This document shows positions 21,805 through 33,064 of a stretch of 64,000 nucleotides of DNA, piece after piece. Location of the stretch: NCBI GenBank assembly GCA_031308135.1, contig JAHLJT010008756.1:131314997-131378996 (forward strand). Reading direction: 5' to 3'. The notes beneath the pieces are model-generated. The model saw only the letters and a list, made by a program, of their open reading frames with translations, had not been told where the DNA came from and searched no databases. The stretch's first letter is position 1, and each line of letters opens with the position of its first letter. A program made the position numbers and the translations under genes. Source of the stretch: Acheta domesticus. Its lineage: Eukaryota > Arthropoda > Insecta > Orthoptera > Gryllidae.

Positions 21805-23540
21805 TCTCTGACCCGGCCGGGTCCGATCCAGTTGAATCCAATCCGTCCTGAACCAACTTGTTCCAAACCGACCCTCTGCAACTAAGTACTTCCCCAACCC
21901 TATCCTATCAGACCCAACCCAAACCTAACAGCTCTCACCCGACTCGAACTGATCCGAGTGGGACAGACCTGTTCACACCCCGCTTACACCAGACTCGACT
22001 CTCCTCGTCCCACCAAGCATCCGTTAACAGACGGCCTCACACAAGCTGCGCGCCCTACTCAACATCTGCGAGAAGAAATCATAAATATTACTCTTTATTT
22101 TTGTCTACACGTCATTCTACTACCAAGCACAAGTCGATAACATTCGAATTACACTGTATTAAACAAAATTGAATATAAAATTTCAGTCTTATTAACATGC
22201 AAATCAGTCGTTTGCTGGAGACTTAAATTTACTAGAGGAAATAGCCTCCAGCTAAGATTGTTGAAATATCTCAGTCGTGATTTTGTTTCAGTTCCATTTA
22301 TCGCTAAGTAAGAACGATACTCTTCAATAATTTTGTCTATAATTATGTCTGAAGTATTGAAAATACGCGTATATAGCAGAAAACTGTCGCTTAGTGTAAT
22401 GCAACAGCGGTGAATGTCCAGCGTAAAATAAAAATATGTAAGTTTTTATCTCTGCGTGGAAAGACATAAAAGACACTTGCAATGGTAGTAAAATATTCTC
22501 GCATTTCATCTAGGTGCAACTGCACCAGCACAAAGAACTTATTCAATTTTGTATGGAAGCTTCGTTATTTTCACAAGAGGATTTTTATACACACGAAGCA
22601 AAACGGATTTACATGAAAAGTAATATAAACAACGGGTTATTTTAATTCTATGCGCGTCTAGTAGTAGTATTAGTAGTCGTAGTATTAGTAGTAGTAGTAC
22701 TAGTAGTAGTAGTAGTGGTATCAAAAGAAGAAAATTTAGTGGAATAATTAAATTAATTGTGTTGAATGCTTGATTATTTGCATTGGTATTTTTCCAATAT
22801 TACGTTTCCAGAGGACTAGAAATATAGTTGTCGCAGTTGTATAGTTTCATGATTCCTAGGAATACACATACGCGATTCAGCATTTATGAAACGGTAGAAC
22901 AAAAGATTGAGCCAAATGATCGTGAAGAGTTTAGAATCTCAACTCTCTTGAGAAAATCGTTTCACGTTTCAGAGAAGCCGGGCAAAGTGCCGAGATCAAC
23001 AATGCTGGGAAGTCAGGTGTAGATTTCCCGAGAAATATAAATATGGCCCGCAACCTTATTATAGGTTTCAGTTGTGGCCCTTGAGGCCTTGCAAGGTGGA
23101 CACTTCTACAGTAGAAGGTCGATAATTTGGATTAATTGGGACTGAGCCTCTTCGAAATATGTAAATAAACCAATAAAAGAGATAGTAGGCCTCTTCAATA
23201 CAAAAAATCTTGCAAAAATTGTCCATAACACATTCTGTGGTTGAAGATGTGTCTGTATTCAAGAGTTTTATTAAAAATATTAAGTTGTGATGAGAGTTAT
23301 AAACAAATTTGTGTGTACATACAGTATTTACTTCATGTAGTTTATTTTCAGTAGAATCCAATCCAGATTATTGACTTTCCGAAATTCTAAAGGTTGAATT
23401 ATCGACTTTGATGAAGGTTGAATGATTGACTTCCCGAAATTTTGAAGGCCGATTTACTGTATCTGATCTAACTTTTAACTTAAGACGAAAGCCAAGATTT
23501 CCTACAATTACTACAATTCCTACAATACCGGCTTAGTTGA
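21805..23540. other. Intergenic DNA with one AGT microsatellite
   Basis: AT-rich DNA with short frames only. A (TAG)n microsatellite with a few interruptions lies at about 22660-22718. Nothing else was recognised. Confidence 0.45.
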
Positions 23541-23548
23541 AGCATAAC

Positions 23549-24200
23549 TCGACACTAACCATTGTGTCGGAGTCAAATTTATTCGAACGTACTTTGGAAG
23601 AGATCCATTCTGATATTTAGAGCTAAGCCGTGCAGAGAACAGTACTTTGGTCAACCGGTCTCTCTGAGGATTCGGAAGTAAGGGAACGGGTTCGTAAGCC
23701 GAAGCCCGCGTTAGCAAGGCACAAACACAGACAACTGCGTTGAAGATAAAAATATTTACATTTATTTACAAAGAAACATAACAAGTAAAGACATTTAGAA
23801 TTACTGATTAAACCCCGGCAACCTTGTTCTCTCCCTTAGCCGCGAAAACCCTGCGACCGTCCCTAGGCCTACAACCCAGTGCCACTGCTCTAAAGCAGGT
23901 AATAACGCGTGATGCGATGCTATCGTACGTTAAGTCCCCGGTAACCAACGTACCTACATGGCCTGGCGCCAAACCGGTCTCCGTCCCGGAAACTACGTGC
24001 TTGAGTGCACTGGATATCCCACGCAGCCTGTCGGCTAACAACGAGCTCTACGAATCTCTCTGAATCTCCCCGAGCTCAGAAAGCGCCCCGCCTTATATTT
24101 ACCCCCGTCTCCCGCACCCGTCGCCATGCTGTCGGCGTCCCCAGGCTAGATGGCTAGCCAATTCCAGGGGCCGTGCACCATCGTCCCACACTCGACACTA
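23549..24200 (-). mobile_element. Probable solo LTR
   Basis: Read on the minus strand, this segment has LTR architecture: a start near TGTCGAGTGTGGG, a TATA box (AAATATAAGG at about 24100-24091), a GC-rich transcribed part, a polyadenylation signal AATAAA at 23766-23761 and an end near ACTCCGACA whose complement resembles the start. The 13-mer CTCGACACTAACC occurs at both borders (about 23549 and 24188), longer than the usual 4-6-bp duplication. No gag or pol frame lies on either side, so a solo LTR is more likely than a full element. Superfamily (Gypsy or other) is undecided. Confidence 0.5.
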
Positions 24201-24570
24201 ACCTTTCTCAACAGTTTGCAGAGGGGTGTTTCCTTGGAACATCCACATCCTGGCGTCTTTTCATCTTTAGCTCAAGTGCGCCCTTTCACCACAGCTCCTG
24301 GCTTAGGCTTGTCGCCCGCTTGGGAACGGTGCCCCGACGCTACACTTCGCTAACGCTTTCACCGTCACCGTCAACTTCCTCACTTCCTCCCCCGTTCCCT
24401 GCCTCCGTTGCTGTCCCGACCCATCCCCGCTCCGAACCTGCGCAGGTGTACGACCGGTCCCCACCTCGCTCTCTCCATCCTCGGCCCACCACTGCGACCA
24501 CCTTCATCGCGTCCGAACACCGTCCCCATCAAGTCGGACCTGCCCCGCTATCCCTTCCTCATGCCCACAC

Positions 24571-24953
24571 TCTCTCAGTCTGAATCAGTGAAAAACTACT
24601 GATTGACAGCGACTATTCACTAATAGTGTCAGTTATAACCCTGCCACTGACAATCAATGAATTGAACTGAACAAATTAGTGAAAATCGGGCGCACTTTTT
24701 GAATCAGTGAAACTTCTGTTTGAATCAGTGAAATCTGTGACAACTAGTTGAACGTGACGACTGAACGATCAGTAAGCGATGGTGGCGCGGCACTTTTACC
24801 ACTGGCGACCAGTGAAATGCTGGCGGTCATTATGAAAAGTTTCGCATATTCGCTGATTTTCAGCGAAACTACACATGTCGACTAAAGATATCAGTGACTT
24901 CGCTTCTCATTGATTGAATCAGCGACAACTTCACTGATTCAGATTCAGAGAGC
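24571..24953. mobile_element. Imperfect inverted-repeat (MITE-like) element
   Basis: About 380 bp with imperfect inverted ends: the left starts CTCTCAGTCTGAATCAGTGA and the right end complements as CTCTCTGAATCTGAATCAGT. The motif GAATCAGTGAAA recurs internally near 24713 and 24721, in the style of hAT or CACTA subterminal repeats. No target duplication was identified. No coding capacity. Confidence 0.6.
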
Positions 24954-25359
24954 ACCTTCCCCGTAGTCAGCTGCATGCGAGACGGGGGCGGCGGCTGAGC
25001 AGGGCGAGGCGAGGCGGAGAGGGGCGGGGCTAGCCACTTCTTTCGTCCTCGCCCCTCACCCCACTGCCCCGCCCCTCCAAACTTTTTCGTCACCGTCCCC
25101 ATTCCCACTATCGCAACCTTCCTCGCCCAACACCAGTGCCCTCATTCTCAACCCCGTCGCCGCCGCTTCCGCCCTCTGTTCCCGCCCTCCGGCCCCGCGC
25201 TCGAGTCGCTTGTTCTGCGCCGCACGGCGCCGCCGCTGTTGACTGTGCGCCTCCCCGCGCGGAATGCCACGGGACGGCGGCGGCGGCGGCGAGACGGTGC
25301 AACCGTGCGCGCGCCTCCATCGCACGTGGATGTTCAAGCAGCGGCCTCGACCCTCCGTC

Positions 25360-26010
25360 CCACCCCGCTCCTCCCCGCCCTGCCAAGCCACGCCTCGCTC
25401 CTGCCCGCCCCGCTCCTCCCCGCCCCGCTCCTCCCCGCCCCGCTCCTCCCCGCCCCGCTCCTCCCCGCCCCGCTCCACCCCGCCCTACTCCTCCCCGCCT
25501 CGCCCCTCCCCGTCTCGCACCTCCCCGCTCCGTCCCGCTCCTCCCCGCCTCGCCCCTCCAGCCCCGCTTCGGCCTGTCCCACCTCGATCCACCCCGTCCA
25601 GTCTCGCCTCAACTCGCCCACCCCGCCCCTCCTGCCCCGCCACGCTCCACCCCTGAACCTCTCGGCCTCGCCCTGACCCAGCTCGCCCCACCCCCTAACC
25701 CCTCTCGCTCTGCCCCACCTCGCCCCGCCTCGCTTCGCCCCACCCCCTAACCCCTCTCGCTCTGCCCCACCTCGCCCCGCCTCGCTTCGCCTCACTCGTC
25801 CCGCCACGTCTCGCACGCCCCACCGCCCCATAACCCTCTCCCCACCCCACCCTCCATCCCTCCCCGCCAAACCCTTTTCCTCCCCGCCGCACCCCGCCCC
25901 TCCCCGCCAATGCCCCGCTTCGCTCAGCCCCACCTCGTTCCGTCCCGTCCCGCCCCGCCCCGCCCCGCCCCACCTCGCCTTGCCCCGCCCCACCCGTCTC
26001 GCTTCACGCC
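25360..26010. repeat. C-rich degenerate satellite block
   Basis: About 650 bp of CCCCGCTCCTCCCCGCC units, C on plus. A regular 15-bp run occupies about 25410-25480, and a perfect local duplication of about 50 bp lies near 25690-25790 (CCCTCTCGCTCTGCCCCACC occurs twice). It is the complementary composition of the block at 20686-21440. Frames on both strands are spurious. Confidence 0.85.
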
Positions 26011-26019
26011 ATCCCCCAT

Positions 26020-27050
26020 GCTGTTGACTACCCACATCCTAGCACGAGCAACGGTAAATGTAGACCTTTCTCGTCCCCTACTGCAATGCACCGAACTGAA
26101 GACCAGAGACAATGAGCAATTTCCAACTTGCCATAGAGTCACAACGCACATTGTCACAAAACACAAATTAAGGATATTTAATTGTGTTCTGAATTGAATC
26201 GAGCGTTTATGAACTTCAAATTTGAATATTTGCACAGTTTCTAATTTATTATTGGAACTCGAATGTCAAAGTTGCCAGATTCAATTTCCTGTCCTGAAAA
26301 TTCACAAACTCATCCACTAGAATTCTCTTAAGATTCGCGTCTGCGCATATTATGCTTTAATCTATAGCAAAAAAATAAAAAAAATGGAAATGCATATTAA
26401 TTTATATACTTTACATTTTCATAATAGTTTTCTATCGTTTGTTTGTTCCTGAATTACGATTTGAAATGCCACGTATTATACAGAAAACTCTGTAGAAAAT
26501 AAAAATAGTTATCGTACCTCAACATTCTCTACATACTAGATCTGCCTGTCCATCAGCAACGCAGAAAATGAGCATTAAAGCAAAAATGAATACACGAGAC
26601 AGCGACAATGTGTAAACGATGTCACATCTTTCGCTTTATGAGGTACGTTCATTTGGACATTTCATTGCCCAGAGGATTTTATTGTGTCGCATAAATATGC
26701 GCTTTTCAGAAATGTGTAATTATAACATTTAACACAGCAGCTCTCCTGCTCTGACTGCGCTCGGGGTGTGTCTGTTAAATAAGCGTACAATGGAGATTGA
26801 GACCGGCGCTGTGCCGCGGGGGAGCAAAAAATATTTTGGCGAATTCGCGGCGATGCAAGTTTTATTCGCTACATATTTCAGGAGAGGTTCGTGCGGACGA
26901 GTGGAGGGTGGAGGGGTGGGGGAGGGAGCGGGCGAGCGGGAACTTTTAAATGAACAATTACGAACTGCTCTAACTTTCGGGTGGCGGCTGCGGGTCGTCG
27001 CGGCGACGCCATCGTCCTCGCCCGAGCGCGCATGCGCTAACGCAGGTGGC
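26020..27050. other. Intergenic DNA, partly GC-rich
   Basis: AT-rich to about 26720, then a CG-rich stretch at about 26880-27060. No recognisable coding sequence. Confidence 0.4.
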
Positions 27051-27054
27051 CACA

Positions 27055-27137
27055 CTCGCTCTCCGCACACGCGCACGCACACACACGCACGCATACACAC
27101 GTACGCACACACACGCACGCATACACACGCACGCCTG
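27055..27137. repeat. CA/CG microsatellite
   Basis: Alternating purine-pyrimidine run of CACACGCACGCATACACACG type. Such sequence can adopt Z-DNA, a known property of the class. Confidence 0.85.
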
Positions 27138-27599
27138 AAATCTCCATTTACAAATTTTACAATGGATATTATAATCGACCGTTACTAGAAGGAACTTATC
27201 CGGTCACCACGACCGCTTGCCTCGTGTCACGATGCACGCGCACCGGCTTCATCCCCTTGCTTCCGTAGCTAGCACATCGACGTGCCACGAGCCGCACCAC
27301 CCACGACGACCTACGGACGAGCCCAAGAAACAGAAGAAGAAGTTTACGTCCGAGGCCGCCTTGTATACTTTCTGACCTGGCTCCGGAACTGCGTCATATT
27401 GCCGCTTCCGCCATCCGCATTTCTCCGGCCCGCATGTCCACAGGGGTCCACAAGGCTGCCCCCATGGCAGCTCTCGTCCGGATGTTTGCTCGTCGCCCAA
27501 ATATAGCCCTTTGTTTTGCGAAGCATCCCTTTAGCATTTGCTGACAAATATTCACTGAAATGCACGTAACCAATTTTGTACAAGGCGACTGTTATGACG

Positions 27600-27880
27600 C
27601 CACAATAGAAATTGAGTTGCCCGGGACCATGGAACCGGAGAAATCGTTCCTCAGTCGCTGCCCGTGGGCCCGTCCTGCACGGCGTGGCCTCCGCCGCTCC
27701 GTGCCGCGCTGTGTTGTGTTGTGTGCCGAGCGCCGCCCGCCCGGGGCTAAGCCGCGCCGTGACCTGCGGCCGCCGCCCCCCCCCCCAATCGCGCCCGCGC
27801 AGCTTGTGAGCTCAGCGCCCGCCGGGCGAGCACGCGCACGCCGAGAGACGCACGCCCCGCCGCCGCCGCCGCCGGGGCCA
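27600..27880. other. GC-rich CpG island-like segment
   Basis: Strongly CG-rich stretch with a homopolymer C run near 27778. No frame could be assigned to a known protein. It joins directly to the repeat starting at 27880. Confidence 0.4.
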
Positions 27881-28168
27881 AACATTTGGGCTCGGGATCT
27901 GCACCACCGCCGCCGCCATGACGCCTCGGCGTGTCCACAGCCAGGGCAGGACGGAGACAGACGGGCTTACCTGTATGCGGAAGTGCGCGCTGGGAGGAGT
28001 CCAGGATGGGAGATAAGGGATAATCATCCACAACAGTAACAGTTATAATATTCATTATAACATGTTCAAAGTTAACTTTCGGGAAATTCCCATCTTTAGT
28101 GGGTCTTGCCCTAGCAACTTGGATCACACCTAAACATTTACAACCAGATACCTTCCCCTACAGACAAA

Positions 28169-28257
<89 letters not shown>

Positions 28258-28475
28258 ACAGAAATGAACTGGAAACGGCTAGGTGGCCGCAATCTTGTTT
28301 TCCCGAAAGTTGACTTTGTGCATGTCATAATAAATGTTACAGCTGTTATTGTTGTGGATGATCATCCTTATCTCACATTATGGATCCCTACAAGATTTCT
28401 GCTACCACCACGGAATTGAGAATTTCAGGAGTTGGTATACATTGTGCATATTGTGGCTATCCGCTTCCGACATGT
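27880..28475. repeat. Duplicated segment, copy 1 (split by a hairpin element)
   Basis: 27880-28009 and 28425-28475 match 34912-35085. Shared blocks include CTCGGGATCTGC, CATGACGCCTCGGC, GTCCACAGCCAGG, CTTACCTGTATGCGG, GGAGTCCAGGA and, beyond the hairpin, CAGGAGTTGG and CCGCTTCCGACATGTG. Read on the minus strand, both copies keep CGCATACAG|GTAAG, a consensus 5' splice site, so they may be copies of a host exon or of a mobile element. Confidence 0.65.
28010..28376. mobile_element. Hairpin (foldback) element with CT/AT microsatellite loop
   Basis: Two inverted arms of about 80 bp (28010-28091 and 28298-28376) share GTTGTGGATGATNATCC and TTTCCCGAAAGTTRACTTTG. The loop contains (CT)n at about 28172-28200 and (AT)n at 28201-28254. 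The element interrupts the duplicated segment, whose second copy at 34.9 kb lacks it, so it probably inserted after or during the duplication. Confidence 0.7.
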
Positions 28476-28733
28476 GCATATTATATGAGCATTTCAGTGC
28501 ATATTAGCAAAAACAACGTAAAAACGTAGCTGTACTAAATTCTAAATATTCAGCATCATTTATACCTGCAAGTATTTTTTACGGCGTTTATAATTTTGAA
28601 ATTGCAATGTTAACAGTTCGTATTCCATATAGAGGTAACATACAATACCGTTGGATTTTGGGAATTCTTGAATAGGAGTAAAAGATTATTAGCTACTACG
28701 ATTCATTGGTATGCGCAATGCTAGAGAGTGTAA

Positions 28734-28756
28734 GGCGGCGGTCACAGTGCAGCCGA
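28734..28756 (+). repeat. Harbinger left terminal inverted repeat
   Basis: 23 bp, exact complement of 34873-34895. The TAA just outside matches the one after the right end. Confidence 0.92.
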
Positions 28757-29700
28757 TTTTGGCCGAAATTTCGGTTGTCCGACGTCGGGTGTTTTCGTCC
28801 GATTTGCCCGATTCGTTCAAACACGTGCTAGTAAACGGAAATGGTCATAGTGCACCCGAACGACCTCTTCCGACGGCGTCCGAAAACATCGGCTGTCGGA
28901 CGAATATCTGTTTCGTTTGGATTTCTCGGTTCCAGTCGCCCGAAAACAGCTGAGGGAACCACGTGGACGCCATTGTGTTGGTAAGTACAACGGTGTGAAT
29001 TGCTAATAACAATGAATTAACATAATTAAAATTACAATTTTGTTTCTAAATATTGTGTAAGAACAAATTACTAGTTGTAGATTTTGTGTAATTGCGTTAT
29101 ATTGCGTATTACCCACGTTTTTATTGAGGGGGTAACTTAACCTTGAGTAGTCAACGTGTATGTACTATGGTACTACACGAATTGTGGCTTTCATTAATTT
29201 TGCAGATAATTTCAAATTCTTTCTGGATTATTAGTTCGTTTCAATTGTTTTATTTTGTTTCGAGCCTTTTTTGCGTGTTTTTGTGTATCCTAAAATATTA
29301 GTTGTAGATTGTTTATGACTTAATTTACTTCATTCCGTATGTGAGAAATTTATACTTAATTTCTGAAGTAACCTTCATTAAAAATCCAATTACTTTATTA
29401 ATTAATATTACCACTCAATATCCTGAGGTATTTTCCTAATTTCATTCATATAATTAAATTTCAGGAATTCTTCCAGTGTTGCTTATATATTTTCATGTTC
29501 ATACTATTTTCAATGTTTTAAAAACTGCAATGTACATTTAATTATTTATTTGATCAGTGAAAAAATTCATCATGAAAGAAAATGGTGGTAATCTTTTAGA
29601 TGCTTTGGATGCTAACCCCCATGCAGAAGTTTAATAATGTAGTGTTACCTGTATCATATCACAATTTAATGCAATATTCTATTTTATTACAGAGATCGAA

Positions 29701-31497
29701 ATGGATCCAGTGTTGTTAGTAGAATTGGTACGAGAAAGGAGGGGATTGTGGGATCCCAGAGAGAAATGCTACAAAGATAGGGATGCCACTAAGGCATTGT
29801 GGCAAGAAATTGCTAGCAGAATGGGCTCTACAAGTTAGTACACATTTTTTATTTCTGTTCATAAAAGCTCTAATTTTTCTGGTTTTACTAGTTGACAAAT
29901 GTTTTTATTCTGCAGTTAATGGTTTTATTTTATTATTCAAACATCTTGTACAAATCAAAATAGACTTTTGTTGTAGTATTTTGTATGAATGATGTTCCAT
30001 AGTATTTGCTATAATGTAGGTGTTGAGGACAGTGTTACTAAAAACCATAATTTTTCTAAAAAAATAAGATTTTTATTTCAACCAATCTAAAATGAAATAT
30101 TCAAACCTGGTAAAATTTCCAGATATTTGAAATGAAAAAAACACAAAAATTAACTTAAACAACTTCAATTAAAGCATTGGAAGTATATTCTGAGAAAGTA
30201 ATAATGACCGAGAGATTCTTATGAATAAAATGTGTTTTTTCCTAAGTGCCAAGTGCCAGTTTAATCCATCACAATGGGGCTAGCCAGACTCACTGCTACC
30301 TATAAGTTCATGTTAAAAATGGAAGTAATTTTAGTTTTTCCCCAAGGTTTCTTCCTATCAAAGTACCTGGATTGTAATCCTTTATAATTCATGTGGAATG
30401 TTTGTGCAGTGTGCATAGTGTTCCAAAGACAACATCAGCAGTGGTTGAAGTTTTTAATCATGGTATCATAATTTTAGTACTTTAATTATAAGCTTAACAA
30501 AACAAAATACTTCTGTATTAAATATTGCAACTAACTTTTTGATGTAATAATAACCGAAGAATGTTAAAAAAAATTTAAGTTTTGCCTTTCGGGTTTTGTA
30601 CCAAACTTCCCCACTGGTGAGTTAATGAAAGCAAGAAACCTTAATTTATTTAAATACTGGCTCTTATTACTCAACAATTGTGCTCTTATTATTTTTATGA
30701 TGCCGAGGGAAAAAATCAAATTGACTATACAATGTACATGCAAATTGTAGAAGTGTTATAGAATATGTTAAAATGATAACTTTGTAATATTCTGGATAGT
30801 GCCAAAAAAATAAGATTGTGGTTACTGATCAATGTTTGGAGCAGATTTTATTTTAAACCATCTACTGTTTGGTTCCTTTAAAATGGAATTGTAAAAGTAA
30901 CATTACTATCAATTTCATAATTAGCAATTAAAATTTCTATATGTTGTTTCAGGTGATGCTGTGAAAAGCAAGTGGGGTAACCTGCGTGACACGTACAGGA
31001 GGGAGCTGCTGAAAAGCAAAGGGAAGAGTGGCGATGGCTACAGTGGAAGGGGGTGGAAGTACTCGGAGGTGATGGATTTCCTCCGAGATGTGCTTCTGCC
31101 CCGGGAAACTGTGACTAATGTCCAGCCACAGGAGTCTGGTCCTTCGGAAGACCTTCCCCAGACCCTCTCAGCAGCTCCCGGTCCTTCTACAGAGGTGTCC
31201 TGGTTTGCAGATCCTGTTGAAATTTTAGACAGTGTGTCTCTGGTGGAGGAATCCACTCCCATCACTTCTCCACGGGTTGTTAATAAAAAGAAAAGAAAAG
31301 CAGATGCAATTAATGAACTGCTAAATTTGGAGAGACGGAAAGTCTCTGCTTTGACCAGTGAAGAGACTAATTCTGACAGACATTTCCTTTTAAGTTTTGA
31401 AAGCATTTTAAAGTCTTTGCCTGACTTCAAAAAATTAGAAGTCAGGCAGAAAATTGACCAAATTTTCATAGACGCCTTGAAGGAAATAAATTCTTAA
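29701..31497 (+). CDS. Harbinger MADF-BESS DNA-binding protein (two coding exons)
   Basis: Second gene of the transposon. In this superfamily a Myb/SANT-like or MADF protein binds the ends and helps the transposase enter the nucleus. Coding exons 29701-29833 and 30953-31497 join at A|GT (donor AA|GTTAGT, acceptor TTTCAG) to 225 codons plus stop. Residues 1-90 form a MADF domain: VLLVELVRERRGLWDP, YKDRDATKALWQEIASRMG, then VKSKWGNLRDTYRREL and GWKYSEVMDFLRD. A Ser/Pro-rich linker follows, then a basic patch (KKKRKADAI) and a C-terminal BESS-type motif (FLLSFESILKSLPDFKKLEV). A 5' UTR intron is likely: CCATTGTGTTG|GTAAGT at 28981 to TTATTACAG at 29692, just before the ATG. The final 65 bases and 3' flank are repeated 88 bp downstream. 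Confidence 0.88.
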
Positions 31498-32040
31498 TAA
31501 TGAAACAAGTGTTTTATTTTCCTAATTTTATTTTCCTAAATTTAATTTTAATTTTCATAGACGCCTTGAAGGAAATAAATTCTTAATAATGAAACAAGTG
31601 TTTTATTTTCCTAATTTTCATATATTGAAATATGAATGGTTTATTATCAATGGATGCATAGTTGTACAAAAAGATGTCTTTGCTTCTTGCAAGCTATGGA
31701 AGCGAATGCAGTTTGTAACCTTTCATTTCAACAAGTGTGTGTAGGGGGAGAAAATTAGTGGGGGTGATAATCTAAAAGCTGCTTCTTTAAATAAGCAAGT
31801 TTGTTTTGATTTTTGTTGGGAAAATACTTCATGTGCCATAAAATGTATTAAAGTTTTAACTTTTTAATACCCATGTTTTAAATATACATAGTGCCAATGA
31901 ATGATGTTCCATAGTATTTGCAATAATGTAGGTATTGAGGACAGCGTTACTAAAATCCACAATTTTTATTCAAAAAATAAGATTCAATCCAATCTAAAAT
32001 GAAATATTCAAATTAGGTAAAATTTCCAGATATTTGAAAA
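29986..32040. repeat. Direct repeat pair within the Harbinger element
   Basis: About 150 bp at 29986-30135 (intron of the MADF gene) recurs at 31896-32040 past its stop. Both begin AATGATGTTCCATAGTATTT and share AAAATTTCCAGATATTTGAAA. They differ at roughly one base in ten, so the duplication predates this insertion or has decayed since. Confidence 0.8.
31462..31616 (+). repeat. Tandem duplication of the MADF gene's 3' end
   Basis: The stretch from TTTTCATAGACGCCTTGAAG through the stop codon and ATGAAACAAGTGTTTTATTT is repeated 88 bp downstream (second copy from about 31550). The second copy is a coding-end fragment outside the frame. The gene itself is unaffected. Confidence 0.85.
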
Positions 32041-32049
32041 AGGGGAAAA

Positions 32050-33060
32050 AAGAATAAAAAGGGATCAGTAGAACGAGGGGAAGTCCCATATTGATCTACT
32101 TGTGAGCGGAGTGTTTTATTACAACTTAATCATAAAAATCTCTCAAACTGTGGTTCAGTAAAATTGGTAGTGACCTGCAAAAGTAAGTCCCAAATATGAT
32201 TAAAAGAAATCCAGAAGAGTTGGTAGGCATTTTGGAACCACTTTTAATTGCACTAGAAAAAGGTCAAGTAAATTACTGTACAATTTGTGATGTAACACAT
32301 ATGGGAAAATTTTGGAAAATAATGTCTGACATGAAATTCTTAACAAAAATTTTTAATGCACATTATGGGCAAGCAGTAACTAATAATCATTTTGTGTATA
32401 TACTGAAATATATATATATATATAAATATATATATATGTACACTGAAATATTTTCTTGAACACATGCCTCGAAGGAACAAGAACAAGCATCTGAATATTT
32501 AAAATCTAATGTTGGTGTAAAACTCTTTAACAAAAATATTGAAATTTGAGTTGCAAATGCTCTTTTTACTTGAATACTTTTAAGTCCAACAGTTATGAAG
32601 AACACAACAATAGTGGTGAAGTAGTGTGCAAGCAATGAAAAAGTTTACAGAAAAAGAAATGAATATTGTAAAACAATATTGTCACCTAGTATGGAACAAA
32701 TTTTTTCCACATTTCAACTTTTATTGTTGATATCGCCTTGGAACAAAAAAAAAAAGCAAAAATGGTGTTCCTTCATAAACAATTAAATAATTTGTAAAAG
32801 GTATTATAGTTCATAGTTTATTAATAAATAAATATTTTTTTAAATGTTATGATTTGTAATTCTTTTCATCTTAAATTTTTAATCCTTCTGTAATATTATA
32901 AATTCTATTTTGATTTCAACCCTGATCATGAATGCATCTAATACATCAAAAGAATGATAATTTATAAGGAGATTTTGAAGGGAGAGGATTGGGTCAATTA
33001 CTACTAGAGTAACATAGGGGGTGGAAACTAGGTTACAATAACTGGAATTTTAAACTGAAT
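32050..33060. other. Non-coding centre of the Harbinger element
   Basis: AT-rich DNA between the two convergent genes. Contains an AT microsatellite near 32408-32440 and the 3' ends of both transcripts. A plus frame of 87 codons at 32196 has no recognisable domain. Confidence 0.5.
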
Positions 33061-33064
33061 AAAT

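Noticed and set aside
20744..21897. Proline- or glycine-rich frames of up to 343 codons
   Set aside because: Low-complexity readings of G-rich/C-rich satellite DNA with no codon structure or domain.
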